DNA from: GCA-020345945 sp964596985
GTDB lineage: Archaea > Thermoproteota > Bathyarchaeia > RBG-16-48-13 > GCA-020345945
Direction of reading: 5' to 3'
NCBI GenBank assembly: GCA_964596985.1
Contig: CAZQWG010000002.1
Span: 248,001 to 312,000, forward strand
Length of the DNA stretch: 64,000 nt
In this document: positions 55,324 through 62,992 of the stretch, one piece after another
How the letters are laid out: each line of letters starts with the position of its first letter
Position numbering within the stretch: the first letter of the stretch is position 1
The notes under the pieces: model-generated
Told to the model about the DNA's origin: nothing
What the model saw: only the letters and a program-made list of their open reading frames with translations
The model's database searches: none
Translations under genes and position numbers: made by a program

Positions 55324-57579
55324 ATGTTTTCAATCGCATACAAGGGGCGGAACGCGGTCCGTTGGACCTTGGTAGCCATAATCGCGGTCGCGGCTCTCCT
55401 CAAGCTAGCCATCCTGGCGTCGTACCCCATCCCGCCTGGAAGCGACCCGGGATTGAGGGTCTGGTCAGCCTGGCGTCTTGCTGTCCTGGGGGAGAGGAGG
55501 GAGCCTTATCCTGCCTTCGACGTTACGCTGGCTATTCTATGGATGGTCTGCAACGGTGACCTGGAAAGGATGAGCAGCCTTTTCGCGGTTCTCTTGTCTG
55601 CGACATCCGTTCTACCTCTCTTCGTCTTCACGAAGACCCTGACCAACCACGATGGAACCGCTCTTGTCTCAAGCTTCCTCATGGTCTTCGCGTTCTCAGT
55701 GTTTGAAGTTCTAAGCTGGGGGGGATACACGAGCATACTGGCATTATGGTTCATCTCAGCCATCTTTGCGACGCTCTGCAGTCGGAGCCGTACGGGTTTC
55801 AAAGAGAAGGTGGCGATTGTAACGTTGCTCTCCACCGGACTGTTGATGTCTCATTTCTGGAGCTTCCTAGTCTATCTTGCCATGATCTTCACCGTACTAC
55901 TTGTTGAAACCCTGATTAGAGGTGTGACCGGAAAGAGGTTGGCAAGGGAAGGCGTGAGGATAGGGATCGGGTCTTCGCTGATCGCTATCCTTGTCTCAAG
56001 TTTTTGGTGGGCACCGATATCCGCGTTTCTGAAAGACCTGGTCAGCCCCTCTTTTTCAGGGTTCTCCGTAGCGATGCGTCCTTGGGATGCAGGATACCTA
56101 CTATACTTTCTCCAGCCGAATGAGTTCTATAATCAGTTCGTTCCCTTAGGGGTCATCGCTATAGCTATCCAACTGGTTAGGAGGCGGATGAGAAATGTGG
56201 ATGGGCTGCTTATTCTAGGCTCGTGGCTGCTTGTCCCCCTCGCCTTGACGCAAGGGTATCGTCTAGGGATCTCCGTCGACTATACGAGATTAAGCTACTT
56301 CCCAGTAGCCCCGATAATTATACTGTCAAGTATCGGGCTTGTCGTCTCCCTGCTGGTTCCCTACAGGCTTCTGACGGCGGCGGCGAGAACCCTTAGACCA
56401 AGGTTCAGGAGGCTCCCTGTTGTAAAGGCTACGAGACTTGTCTCGCTGGCGATCTTGGGTTATCTTCTGCTACGGTCGATGCTCTGGGTGAACTCTTTTG
56501 CGACGACCCATTTCTTTCAGGCTTCGGTGTACTATCAGACTGTGAGGCAGCCTGAACTCAAAGGGATACTGTGGCTTGGATTCGAGACGGATCAAGACGC
56601 CAATATTGCGGCGGTGTCCTCTCTGGCGTGGTGGATCAACGGACTTACAGGGAGGAATACGATCGCATCCATGTCCCTGCGTTTTATTACCGCGAAGTGG
56701 CAGATACCTGCGACGTCGGCGGCGAACATAATCGTCGGAGACGTAAGCTACCAGGCAGATAACGGTTTGATGTGGGTCGAGGACGGTAACCCTTCGGGTA
56801 GGGACAGGAACCCTGTCTTCTCCTTCAATATGGACAGCGGGAAAGAGGCTGTAGCGGTCTTCGGAGACGACGGGGTGATTGTGTTCTGGAACGGGGAAGA
56901 ATTCATCCTCTCGGAGTTCCGGGTTATCAAGATGGGTTGGGTTCCTGAGGGGGAGGATAAGGTTTCACTCAAGACCGAGTATCAGTTAGGGGACACAGGT
57001 CTAAGGGTTATCAAATCTGTAAGTATGAGAAGGAAGGTGCGCTTCGTCGAGGTCGATTTCGAGATCCATGCCCCTTACGGTGACATCACTGGTATTGCGA
57101 TCGAGGCATCCCCGGGAGGGGAATCGGACTACGATGAGATCATCAAGGGGAGGATAAGAAGATCGGATCTCAAATGGTCGGCCCTCATCGACGAGGAGAG
57201 GAAGGTCTCCTTTGCTGTGATCGCAAAGAAATGGATGAGGGTACGGGAATCGCAAGAGGACGGGAAGATAACTCAGTGGCGGATGAAATTTTACTCTGCG
57301 GGAGGGGTCTCTATGCACGCGGTAGCCTACGTCGGCGCTTTCAATTACGTTAATGAAAACCGTACGGTCTCCCAGCTGGAGTCTTACTCGGGAGATCCTC
57401 TCCGCCAGGAATCGGACGGTGAGGATCGCCTCATCTATACGGATTACCTCTCCCTTCTAGAGCAATTCCAGATCGACTACGTCGCAACAAGACCGGAATC
57501 AGCGCAGAAATTCGAGATCGAGCGGAGAACTAACCTCGTCTACGCCAGCAACAGAATACGTATCTTCTCTGTAACCTGA
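55324..57579 (+). CDS. GT-C-like membrane glycosyltransferase with large extracytoplasmic domain
   Basis: A 751-residue protein related to the one at 51.5 kb. About 11 helices span residues 15-385. The first loop IPPGSDPGLRVWSAW carries Asp41, and SWGGYTSILALWF matches WGGYPNITGMFF there. The tail of about 360 residues is beta-rich with VSMRRKVRFVEVDFEIHAP and KWSALIDEERKVSFAVIAKK, and ends TNLVYASNRIRIFSVT. ATG at 55324 has GGGGAACGG upstream. It is monocistronic between a divergent GT4 and a convergent DUF354 gene. Likely a lipid-sugar-dependent transferase; unproven. Confidence 0.72.
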   Translation: MFSIAYKGRNAVRWTLVAIIAVAALLKLAILASYPIPPGSDPGLRVWSAWRLAVLGERREPYPAFDVTLAILWMVCNGDLERMSSLFAVLLSATSVLPLFVFTKTLTNHDGTALVSSFLMVFAFSVFEVLSWGGYTSILALWFISAIFATLCSRSRTGFKEKVAIVTLLSTGLLMSHFWSFLVYLAMIFTVLLVETLIRGVTGKRLAREGVRIGIGSSLIAILVSSFWWAPISAFLKDLVSPSFSGFSVAMRPWDAGYLLYFLQPNEFYNQFVPLGVIAIAIQLVRRRMRNVDGLLILGSWLLVPLALTQGYRLGISVDYTRLSYFPVAPIIILSSIGLVVSLLVPYRLLTAAARTLRPRFRRLPVVKATRLVSLAILGYLLLRSMLWVNSFATTHFFQASVYYQTVRQPELKGILWLGFETDQDANIAAVSSLAWWINGLTGRNTIASMSLRFITAKWQIPATSAANIIVGDVSYQADNGLMWVEDGNPSGRDRNPVFSFNMDSGKEAVAVFGDDGVIVFWNGEEFILSEFRVIKMGWVPEGEDKVSLKTEYQLGDTGLRVIKSVSMRRKVRFVEVDFEIHAPYGDITGIAIEASPGGESDYDEIIKGRIRRSDLKWSALIDEERKVSFAVIAKKWMRVRESQEDGKITQWRMKFYSAGGVSMHAVAYVGAFNYVNENRTVSQLESYSGDPLRQESDGEDRLIYTDYLSLLEQFQIDYVATRPESAQKFEIERRTNLVYASNRIRIFSVT

Positions 57580-57618
57580 ACCCTTGGGGACCTCTGGATT
57601 CTCGTGGAGGAATCGGGT

Positions 57619-58707
57619 CTACCCCTCTCTGCCTAGGAGATCGAGAATCGATTCGTAGATGACCTCGATCGGGTCGTCCATCCCTGATAGGATCGATGAG
57701 GCTCTCTTCTCTTGAGAGGAACGAATCGACGGCAGACTGTCCAGAATCTCTGCGATTCCCTCTGCGATCTCGATCGGATCAGAGATCTTTCTTACGAGCC
57801 TCTTTCTGATCAGAAACGACTCCACACAGGTTGTCTCCCCTGGATAGCAGGAGATGGACGGGATGCCTAGAAGAGCTGCCTCCGCTGTCATGGTTCCTCC
57901 GCCTCCAACAAATGCCGAGGATACCGACAGCAGGCTTGGGGTGTCGATGGCATGTTCGATCACCCTTACCCCCTCAGGTACACACCTCTTTACTTCAGAT
58001 ATCTGTGACTCGTACCGTGGAAGTACTACGAGGTCAACGTCCCCTCTAAAGATCGAGAAGAGCTCTTCTACAACTGGTACTACTACTGACCCGAATGTTG
58101 AGCCACGGTCCAGCAAGTATGACGCGAACGACTCCTCGGTTCTGAGAACCACAATCGGTCTCTTCCCTGATAGTCCGAGTCTATTGAGGATCGACTTGTC
58201 CCGAGGGGTATCCCGTATCCAGGCTACAGGATCGAGGGCATTATACTGGACTATGGCATCCGGGTCGATACCGTACTTGGTCCAGTGCCTCTTTGGGATG
58301 ATCTTCGGTGTCAGAAGCCTCCTGCATAGGGGCACGGTGAGGCGTGCTACAGCCTCAGCGTGAGGAGAGTCATTCACGCAGATATGCGGGACTCCGAGAC
58401 CGAAGGCTGCGCGGGCGGCTTCTGGAGAGGCGTGGGAGACGACGATATCTGGTTGAAACCCGGAGACCCATCTCATAAGCTCCAGTGTGCGCTCTAGGCT
58501 TGCCTTAAGTTTCTCTTCAAGACCTCTTCCCCCATACTTCCCTACTAAGGTAGATTGCATCTTCTCCAGTTCTAGTAGCTCAACCGTCTCTCTGTATGCA
58601 CGTGCAGTAACGGCGACCTCGTGCCCCTCTCTCTCGAGTAATAGTATCAATCTCTTGAAGAAGCGGACCTGTTTCGGAGTCAGGATGTCGATATGAATCG
58701 TTGCCGT
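57619..58707 (-). CDS. DUF354 family protein (GT-B-like fold), apparent ACG start
   Basis: A 362-residue protein of DUF354, UDP-GlcNAc-2-epimerase-like GT-B proteins common in archaeal glycan loci. The N-terminus TIHIDILTPKQVRFFKRLI, then EREGHEVAVTARAY, VSHASPEAARAAFGLG, YNALDPVAW and FVGGGGTMTAEAALLGIPSI are family-typical. The IHIDIxTPKQ strand begins the family, yet no ATG, GTG or TTG lies between it and the upstream TGA. An ACG at 58707 stands seven bases after GGGGAGGT and gives M-ATIHID. The first canonical start (TTG 58650) would remove 19 conserved residues. A mutated ATG or sequencing error is possible. Catalytic role unknown. Confidence 0.75.
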   Translation of the reverse strand, partial: TATIHIDILTPKQVRFFKRLILLLEREGHEVAVTARAYRETVELLELEKMQSTLVGKYGGRGLEEKLKASLERTLELMRWVSGFQPDIVVSHASPEAARAAFGLGVPHICVNDSPHAEAVARLTVPLCRRLLTPKIIPKRHWTKYGIDPDAIVQYNALDPVAWIRDTPRDKSILNRLGLSGKRPIVVLRTEESFASYLLDRGSTFGSVVVPVVEELFSIFRGDVDLVVLPRYESQISEVKRCVPEGVRVIEHAIDTPSLLSVSSAFVGGGGTMTAEAALLGIPSISCYPGETTCVESFLIRKRLVRKISDPIEIAEGIAEILDSLPSIRSSQEKRASSILSGMDDPIEVIYESILDLLGREG

Positions 58708-58714
58708 CCTAAAT

Positions 58715-58722
58715 ACCTCCCC
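58715..58722 (-). promoter_or_regulatory. Shine-Dalgarno of the DUF354 gene, before ACG
   Basis: GGGGAGGT on the minus strand ends seven bases before the ACG at 58707 and is an excellent match to the archaeal anti-SD. It makes the ACG the best-placed initiation codon in this frame. Confidence 0.6.
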
Positions 58723-58814
58723 GGGTAACCCTCAAGTAAGACATATGCACGAAGACTCAATGACCTTTGTACGTTTGTTTTCAGGGTGTCAAGGTATTGT
58801 TTTCGATTCTGAGT

Positions 58815-60188
58815 ATGGGTCCGAATGAGCTTGAAGAGAGCGTGAAATCCGGGGAGACCGTGATCTCTGTAGTGGGTCTTGGAAGGATGGGTCTTGCTAC
58901 CGCTTGCATGTTTCTTGATGTCGGGGCAAAGGTTGTGGGGGTTGACTCGAACAGAAGGGTTGTAGAACAGGTCAACTCAGGTCAGATTCACTCTGTAGAA
59001 GAAAGTGTGGAAAGGGTTCTGAGGAAGGCTATCCGCGAGGACCGGTTCAAGGCGACCGACAGATTGGAGGAAGTAGCTGCCAAGACCCCTATAATACTGA
59101 TAGTTGTGCCGACAGATGTGGACTCGAGGAATCGTCCCGACTACTCTGCCGTCGAGCGGGTCTCCAAACAGATTGGGAGACGAATGGGGAAGGGCTGTCT
59201 GATAATCCTTGAGAGTACTGTGGGCGTGGGGGTTACGGAACGCCTCGTCAAGAAGGGTTTGGAGGATGCGTCAGGGTTTCAGGCTGGAAAGGATTTCGGG
59301 CTCGTCTTCAGCCCGATTAGGGCAAGCGAGGGGTCCGCCATGCGGGACATGGTGAATTACCCGAGGATTATTGCAGCAACAGACGCTAGAAGCATACAGG
59401 TGACCACCACGCTCTTCCGTACGGTAGGCAACGGGGAGATCCTTCAAGCCTCTTCGTTCGAGGCAGCGGAGGCCGAGAAACTGTTCGAGAACGTGTACAG
59501 AGACGTTACCTTGGCTTTGACGAACGAGCTCGCAGTTTTCTGCGAGAACGCAGGCATCGACTACGATGAGGTTGTAGGAATGAGCAACAGTCAGCCTTAC
59601 TGCCACCTACTTCTCCCCGGGGCATGGGTTGGGGGAGGCTGTATCCCGGTGAACCCCTACTTCTTGATCGAGGCTGGGGAGTATAATAACTCGAAGTTGA
59701 GGATGGTTAGACTTGCCAGGAAACTAAACAACCAGCTGCCCCCCCACATTATCCGGCTTGTAGTTAAGTCGTTGAGGGATTGCGGGAAGAGCATAAGGCG
59801 GGCAAATGTAGCCGTCTTCGGGGCATCCTATAAGGCCAACGTGAAGAATCTGCAGTACTCGCCGATTCACCTGCTGGTTGAACGTCTAGCCAAGAAGGGG
59901 GCTGAGGTCAGGGTCTACGACCCCTTCTTCACGTCAGAAGAGCTGAACAAGGCGGGTCTACCGGCTGCGAGAGGACTCAATGGGGCCTTGGAGGAGGCAG
60001 ATGTATTGCTCATAACGGTGGCTCACGACGAATTCAAGAAACTCAATCCTAGAAGCGTGGCTCGACTGGTCAGGAGGCCTGCTGTGGTAGTCGATTGCGG
60101 GTACGCTCTTGACCCTAGGAGGATTGAAGAGGAAGGTTTAGTCTATAGGCGTGTAGGAAGGGGAGACTATAGACCTCAAGAGCTGTGA
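58815..60188 (+). CDS. Nucleotide-sugar 6-dehydrogenase (UDP-GlcNAc/ManNAc dehydrogenase family, WbpA-like)
   Basis: A 457-residue dehydrogenase. The Rossmann loop VVGLGRMGLA is at residues 19-28, and catalytic Cys276 lies in VGGGCIPVNPYFL. The C-terminal domain has VAVFGASYKANVKNLQYSP. Two usual motifs are altered: STVPPGTTE reads STVGVGVTE, and the PER motif reads FSPIRASEGSAM. ATG at 58815 is chosen; an open TTG at 58767 would add 16 residues. It is followed by a MocA-type oxidoreductase and two epimerases, as in WbpA/WbpB pathways to diacetamido-uronic acids. No zinc insert is present, unlike the paralogue at 17.4 kb. Confidence 0.86.
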   Translation: MGPNELEESVKSGETVISVVGLGRMGLATACMFLDVGAKVVGVDSNRRVVEQVNSGQIHSVEESVERVLRKAIREDRFKATDRLEEVAAKTPIILIVVPTDVDSRNRPDYSAVERVSKQIGRRMGKGCLIILESTVGVGVTERLVKKGLEDASGFQAGKDFGLVFSPIRASEGSAMRDMVNYPRIIAATDARSIQVTTTLFRTVGNGEILQASSFEAAEAEKLFENVYRDVTLALTNELAVFCENAGIDYDEVVGMSNSQPYCHLLLPGAWVGGGCIPVNPYFLIEAGEYNNSKLRMVRLARKLNNQLPPHIIRLVVKSLRDCGKSIRRANVAVFGASYKANVKNLQYSPIHLLVERLAKKGAEVRVYDPFFTSEELNKAGLPAARGLNGALEEADVLLITVAHDEFKKLNPRSVARLVRRPAVVVDCGYALDPRRIEEEGLVYRRVGRGDYRPQEL

Positions 60189-60240
60189 GTCACGTTCCAC
60201 GGTTTCGGAGGGAATCCAAGATGCAGCCGGGTTCCGCGGC

Positions 60241-60248
60241 GGGGTGAG
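60241..60248 (+). promoter_or_regulatory. SD-like site before the ACG start of the oxidoreductase
   Basis: GGGGTGAG ends five bases before the ACG at 60254, and a second purine-rich GGTGAG follows. It supports initiation at that ACG, the only position fitting the family N-terminus after the TGA at 60245. Confidence 0.45.
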
Positions 60249-60253
60249 GTGAG

Positions 60254-61195
60254 ACGGAGAAGATCGGTGTCGCCGTTATCGGCTGCGGTTTCTGGGGGCG
60301 ACAGCATGTAAGGGTCCTATCTTCACTGGAGAACGTTGCTGTGAGAGCTGTCTCCGATATCGATCTCGAGAGGGTGAGATTGGTGGCTGATGAGTACGGT
60401 GTTTCGAAGGCTTACACCGATCATTCTAGGCTGCTGGAAGACCCTTCGGTCGACGCCGTTAGTGTCTGTACTCCAACCACAACACACTGGGAGATCGCTG
60501 AGCAAGCAGTGGATTCCGGAAGACACGTCTTTGTTGAGAAACCGATCTGCGATACGGTGGAGCAGGCAAGACTGCTTATCGCAAAGGCTGAGAAGACCGG
60601 TGTACTGGTTATTCCGGGTCACATAGAACGGTTCAATCCGGGTGTACAGAGGGTCAAGCAGCTCCTAGAGGACGGTATTCTCGGAGAGGTTGTTCTACTC
60701 TTCGCAAGGAGGGTGGGTCGTTGGCCTGACAGGATAGGGGATGTTGGGGTGGTGAAAGACAGCGCGATCCATGATCTCGACTTGACAAGATATCTCCTCG
60801 GGGAACCGGTCAGCGTATACGCAAGAGCCGGGTGCTTAAGCCATCGGTTCGAAGATTTCGCGGAGATCGTAGTGGCGTATCCTGGGGTTAAGACGGCGTT
60901 CATAGAATCAAACTGGTTGACCCCCCGCAAGATCCGGAGATTGACGATTACAGGCGGGGAGGGTATTGTGAACCTAGACTTTCTCAGCCAGGAGGTCGTC
61001 CTTGAGAGTTCGGCTAAGGTAACTAGGCTGGAAGGTAAAGTGGTTGAGCCTTTAGCGCTCGAACTCGAGCATTTCGTGGATTGTGTGGCTGGAAACGTCG
61101 ATCCGCGGGTGACAGGAACCGACGGCTTACGGGCGCTTGAGCTGGCGGAATCCGTCTTGAGGTCTTCGTCGACAGGTATGGTCGTCAACCTTTAG
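60254..61195 (+). CDS. Gfo/Idh/MocA oxidoreductase, UDP-HexNAc 3-dehydrogenase-like (WbpB/GnnA), apparent ACG start
   Basis: A 313-residue protein. The Rossmann motif GVAVIGCGFWGRQHVRVL (residues 4-21) lies entirely before the first canonical start (GTG 60341), so a start there would delete the NAD site. The frame upstream ends at TGA 60245-60247, and ACG at 60254, five bases after GGGGTGAG, gives M-EKIGVAVIG. EKP lysine K96, GHIERFNPGV, RRVGRWPDRIGDVGVV and AIHDLDLTRYLLG match the archaeal UDP-N-acetylglucosamine 3-dehydrogenase-like group. It follows the WbpA-like dehydrogenase by 65 bases. Its 3' end overlaps the convergent epimerase by 11 bases. Confidence 0.8.
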   Translation, partial: TEKIGVAVIGCGFWGRQHVRVLSSLENVAVRAVSDIDLERVRLVADEYGVSKAYTDHSRLLEDPSVDAVSVCTPTTTHWEIAEQAVDSGRHVFVEKPICDTVEQARLLIAKAEKTGVLVIPGHIERFNPGVQRVKQLLEDGILGEVVLLFARRVGRWPDRIGDVGVVKDSAIHDLDLTRYLLGEPVSVYARAGCLSHRFEDFAEIVVAYPGVKTAFIESNWLTPRKIRRLTITGGEGIVNLDFLSQEVVLESSAKVTRLEGKVVEPLALELEHFVDCVAGNVDPRVTGTDGLRALELAESVLRSSSTGMVVNL

Positions 61196-62165
61196 ATCCT
61201 TTGGCTATCTTGCCGAAGGTTGACTCAAACCAGCGGATGGTGTTTTCCAGCCCCTCGTCGTGGCTGACTCTCGGCGCCCATCCCAGCTCGTTCCTCACCT
61301 TGGTCAGGTCTGCTTCGGTGTGTTTTACGTCGCCAATCCAGGTTGGTATAACACCGCATACGATCTCAGTCGTCTCTGAGAGACCGAGGCGGTCAACGGT
61401 TTTCTGGGCGAGGTCTCTTACCCTGATGGAGTTTCCAGACCCAACATTGTAGGCCTCCCCGTTAGCCTCCTCTGTCTGGGCGGCGGTCAGGAAGGCTTCC
61501 ACGGTGTCGTCGATGTAGACGAAGTCCTTTGTCTGCTCTCCGTCCCCTATGACCTCGAGGCGGCTGTTGTCCTTCCATAGTTTCTTGAGGAAGTCGTAGG
61601 TCACGCCCATCCTTGCCTCCGGCCCGTACACGTTGAACAGTCGTAGTGAGACCACCGGCAGCTGGTAGGTCTCATGGTAGGCGTCGCAGTAGAATTCGTC
61701 GACCACCTTTGTCAACCCGTAGAATGAGATCGGTTTCCGTTCATGGTCTTCGGGTATCGGCATCCTACTGGGGTTGCCGTAGACCGCTCCTGAGGAGGCG
61801 AAGACGATCTTCGCGTCTGCGTGTCGTGCCGCCTCGAAGACGTTGACCGTTCCACCCACGTTGACTTGACAATCGTATTGGGGTCTCTTGACGGAGAGTG
61901 CGACACTAACCATGGCTGCTAGATGAAAGATTACATCGCAGCCCTTTGTGAGTTCGGAGAATTTGTGGCGGTGACGTATGTCGGCTACTACGGTAGAGAT
62001 CTTCTGGGAGTTAAGTTTCTTCATCCTCTCGAAGCTGCCTTCTGAGGATAGATTGTCGAGAACCCTAGTTTCCGCCCCTCTCTTGCTGAGTGCCAGGGAG
62101 AGATTGTATCCTATGAAACCTGCGCCGCCGGTTACCAAGACGTTCTTTCCTTCAATCGAGTCCAA
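61185..62165 (-). CDS. NAD-dependent nucleotide-sugar epimerase (UDP-glucose 4-epimerase-like SDR)
   Basis: A 326-residue extended SDR. NAD motif VLVTGGAGFIGYNLSLAL, VIFHLAAMVSV, the SSGAVYG serine and Y-x3-K in SFYGLTKVVDEF, then SLRLFNVYGPEARMG, DFVYIDDTVEAF and NVGSGNSIRVRDL. The start is TTG at 62165. These features fit GalE-like 4-epimerases, but related C4/C5 epimerases cannot be excluded. It precedes, on the same strand, no other gene in an obvious operon; the GT2 upstream ends 41 bases before its start. It supplies an epimeric sugar nucleotide. Confidence 0.87.
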   Translation of the reverse strand: MDSIEGKNVLVTGGAGFIGYNLSLALSKRGAETRVLDNLSSEGSFERMKKLNSQKISTVVADIRHRHKFSELTKGCDVIFHLAAMVSVALSVKRPQYDCQVNVGGTVNVFEAARHADAKIVFASSGAVYGNPSRMPIPEDHERKPISFYGLTKVVDEFYCDAYHETYQLPVVSLRLFNVYGPEARMGVTYDFLKKLWKDNSRLEVIGDGEQTKDFVYIDDTVEAFLTAAQTEEANGEAYNVGSGNSIRVRDLAQKTVDRLGLSETTEIVCGVIPTWIGDVKHTEADLTKVRNELGWAPRVSHDEGLENTIRWFESTFGKIAKGSKG

Positions 62166-62206
62166 ATCTAGTCATCCCTGGTTTGAAATGGTGGATTCCT
62201 CGCGGT

Positions 62207-62899
62207 CTATAATCCTAGAGTTAGTCTCACGGCTGTTGAAAGGTAGGTTATCCCCCCGCTCAAAAGGTTGGTCTTAGACTCACCCTTCTCTCTATACTTG
62301 TAGGTGAAAGGGATCTCCTTCATCGTACATCCTCTTTCTTTTGCCTTGTACAACAGTTCCAGATCGTATTCTCCTCCTTTTGACTTCACATTCAGCTCTT
62401 GGAGGAGTCTCTTTTCTAAGGCGTGAAAGCCACCGGTGCAGTCCTTGACGTTTAGACCCAATAACCATCCGGCGGCATAGTTCATCATTCTACTTAATAT
62501 GACCTTATGGTTAGGGCCTTCCATCCTTCCCCCTTCGACGTACCTGGAGCCCACCGCGATGTCTGCTTCGTCGAGGGCGGCGATCAATTTAGGTACAACG
62601 CTGGGCGGATGGGAGAAGTCCGAGTCCATTGTCACTACTATCTCTTGTGAGGCAACCTTGCTTCCGTCGTTTATCGCGGTAGCCAATCCCAATCTGCCCG
62701 GGCGATGAACCACCTTCACGTGGCCGTCTCTTTCCGAGAGTGCGTCTGCCTCGATTCCGGTGCCATCAGGGCTGTTATCGTCGACGATAATGATCTCCCC
62801 CTCAATGCCGTGGGAACCCAAGACGGTCAGAAGACTCTCCGATAGGTTAGCGATGTTACCTCTTTCATTGTACGTCGGGAGGATGACGGAGACGCCCAT
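62207..62899 (-). CDS. Glycosyltransferase family 2, dolichyl-phosphate-mannose synthase (DPM1)-like
   Basis: A 230-residue GT-A enzyme with GVSVILPTYNERGNIANLSE, IIIVDDNSPDGTG, the metal site TMDSDFSHPPSVVP, VGSRYVEGG, DCTGGFHALEK and PFTYKYREKGESK. It is the closest to authentic DPM1/polyprenyl-phosphate mannose or glucose synthase of the five GT2s here. ATG at 62899 with GGGGAAG upstream is preferred over GTG at 62929, giving the normal short length with no helices. It would charge a polyprenol for GT-C-type enzymes. Donor uncertain. Confidence 0.88.
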   Translation of the reverse strand: MGVSVILPTYNERGNIANLSESLLTVLGSHGIEGEIIIVDDNSPDGTGIEADALSERDGHVKVVHRPGRLGLATAINDGSKVASQEIVVTMDSDFSHPPSVVPKLIAALDEADIAVGSRYVEGGRMEGPNHKVILSRMMNYAAGWLLGLNVKDCTGGFHALEKRLLQELNVKSKGGEYDLELLYKAKERGCTMKEIPFTYKYREKGESKTNLLSGGITYLSTAVRLTLGL

Positions 62900-62992
62900 T
62901 CTTCTTCCCCACAGACTTGCCGAACCCACCCATCAGGCTGTATGGCAGGCTGAAGCCTTTCTTCAGCCTCGTATATTCTTCGTCGCAGAAGA

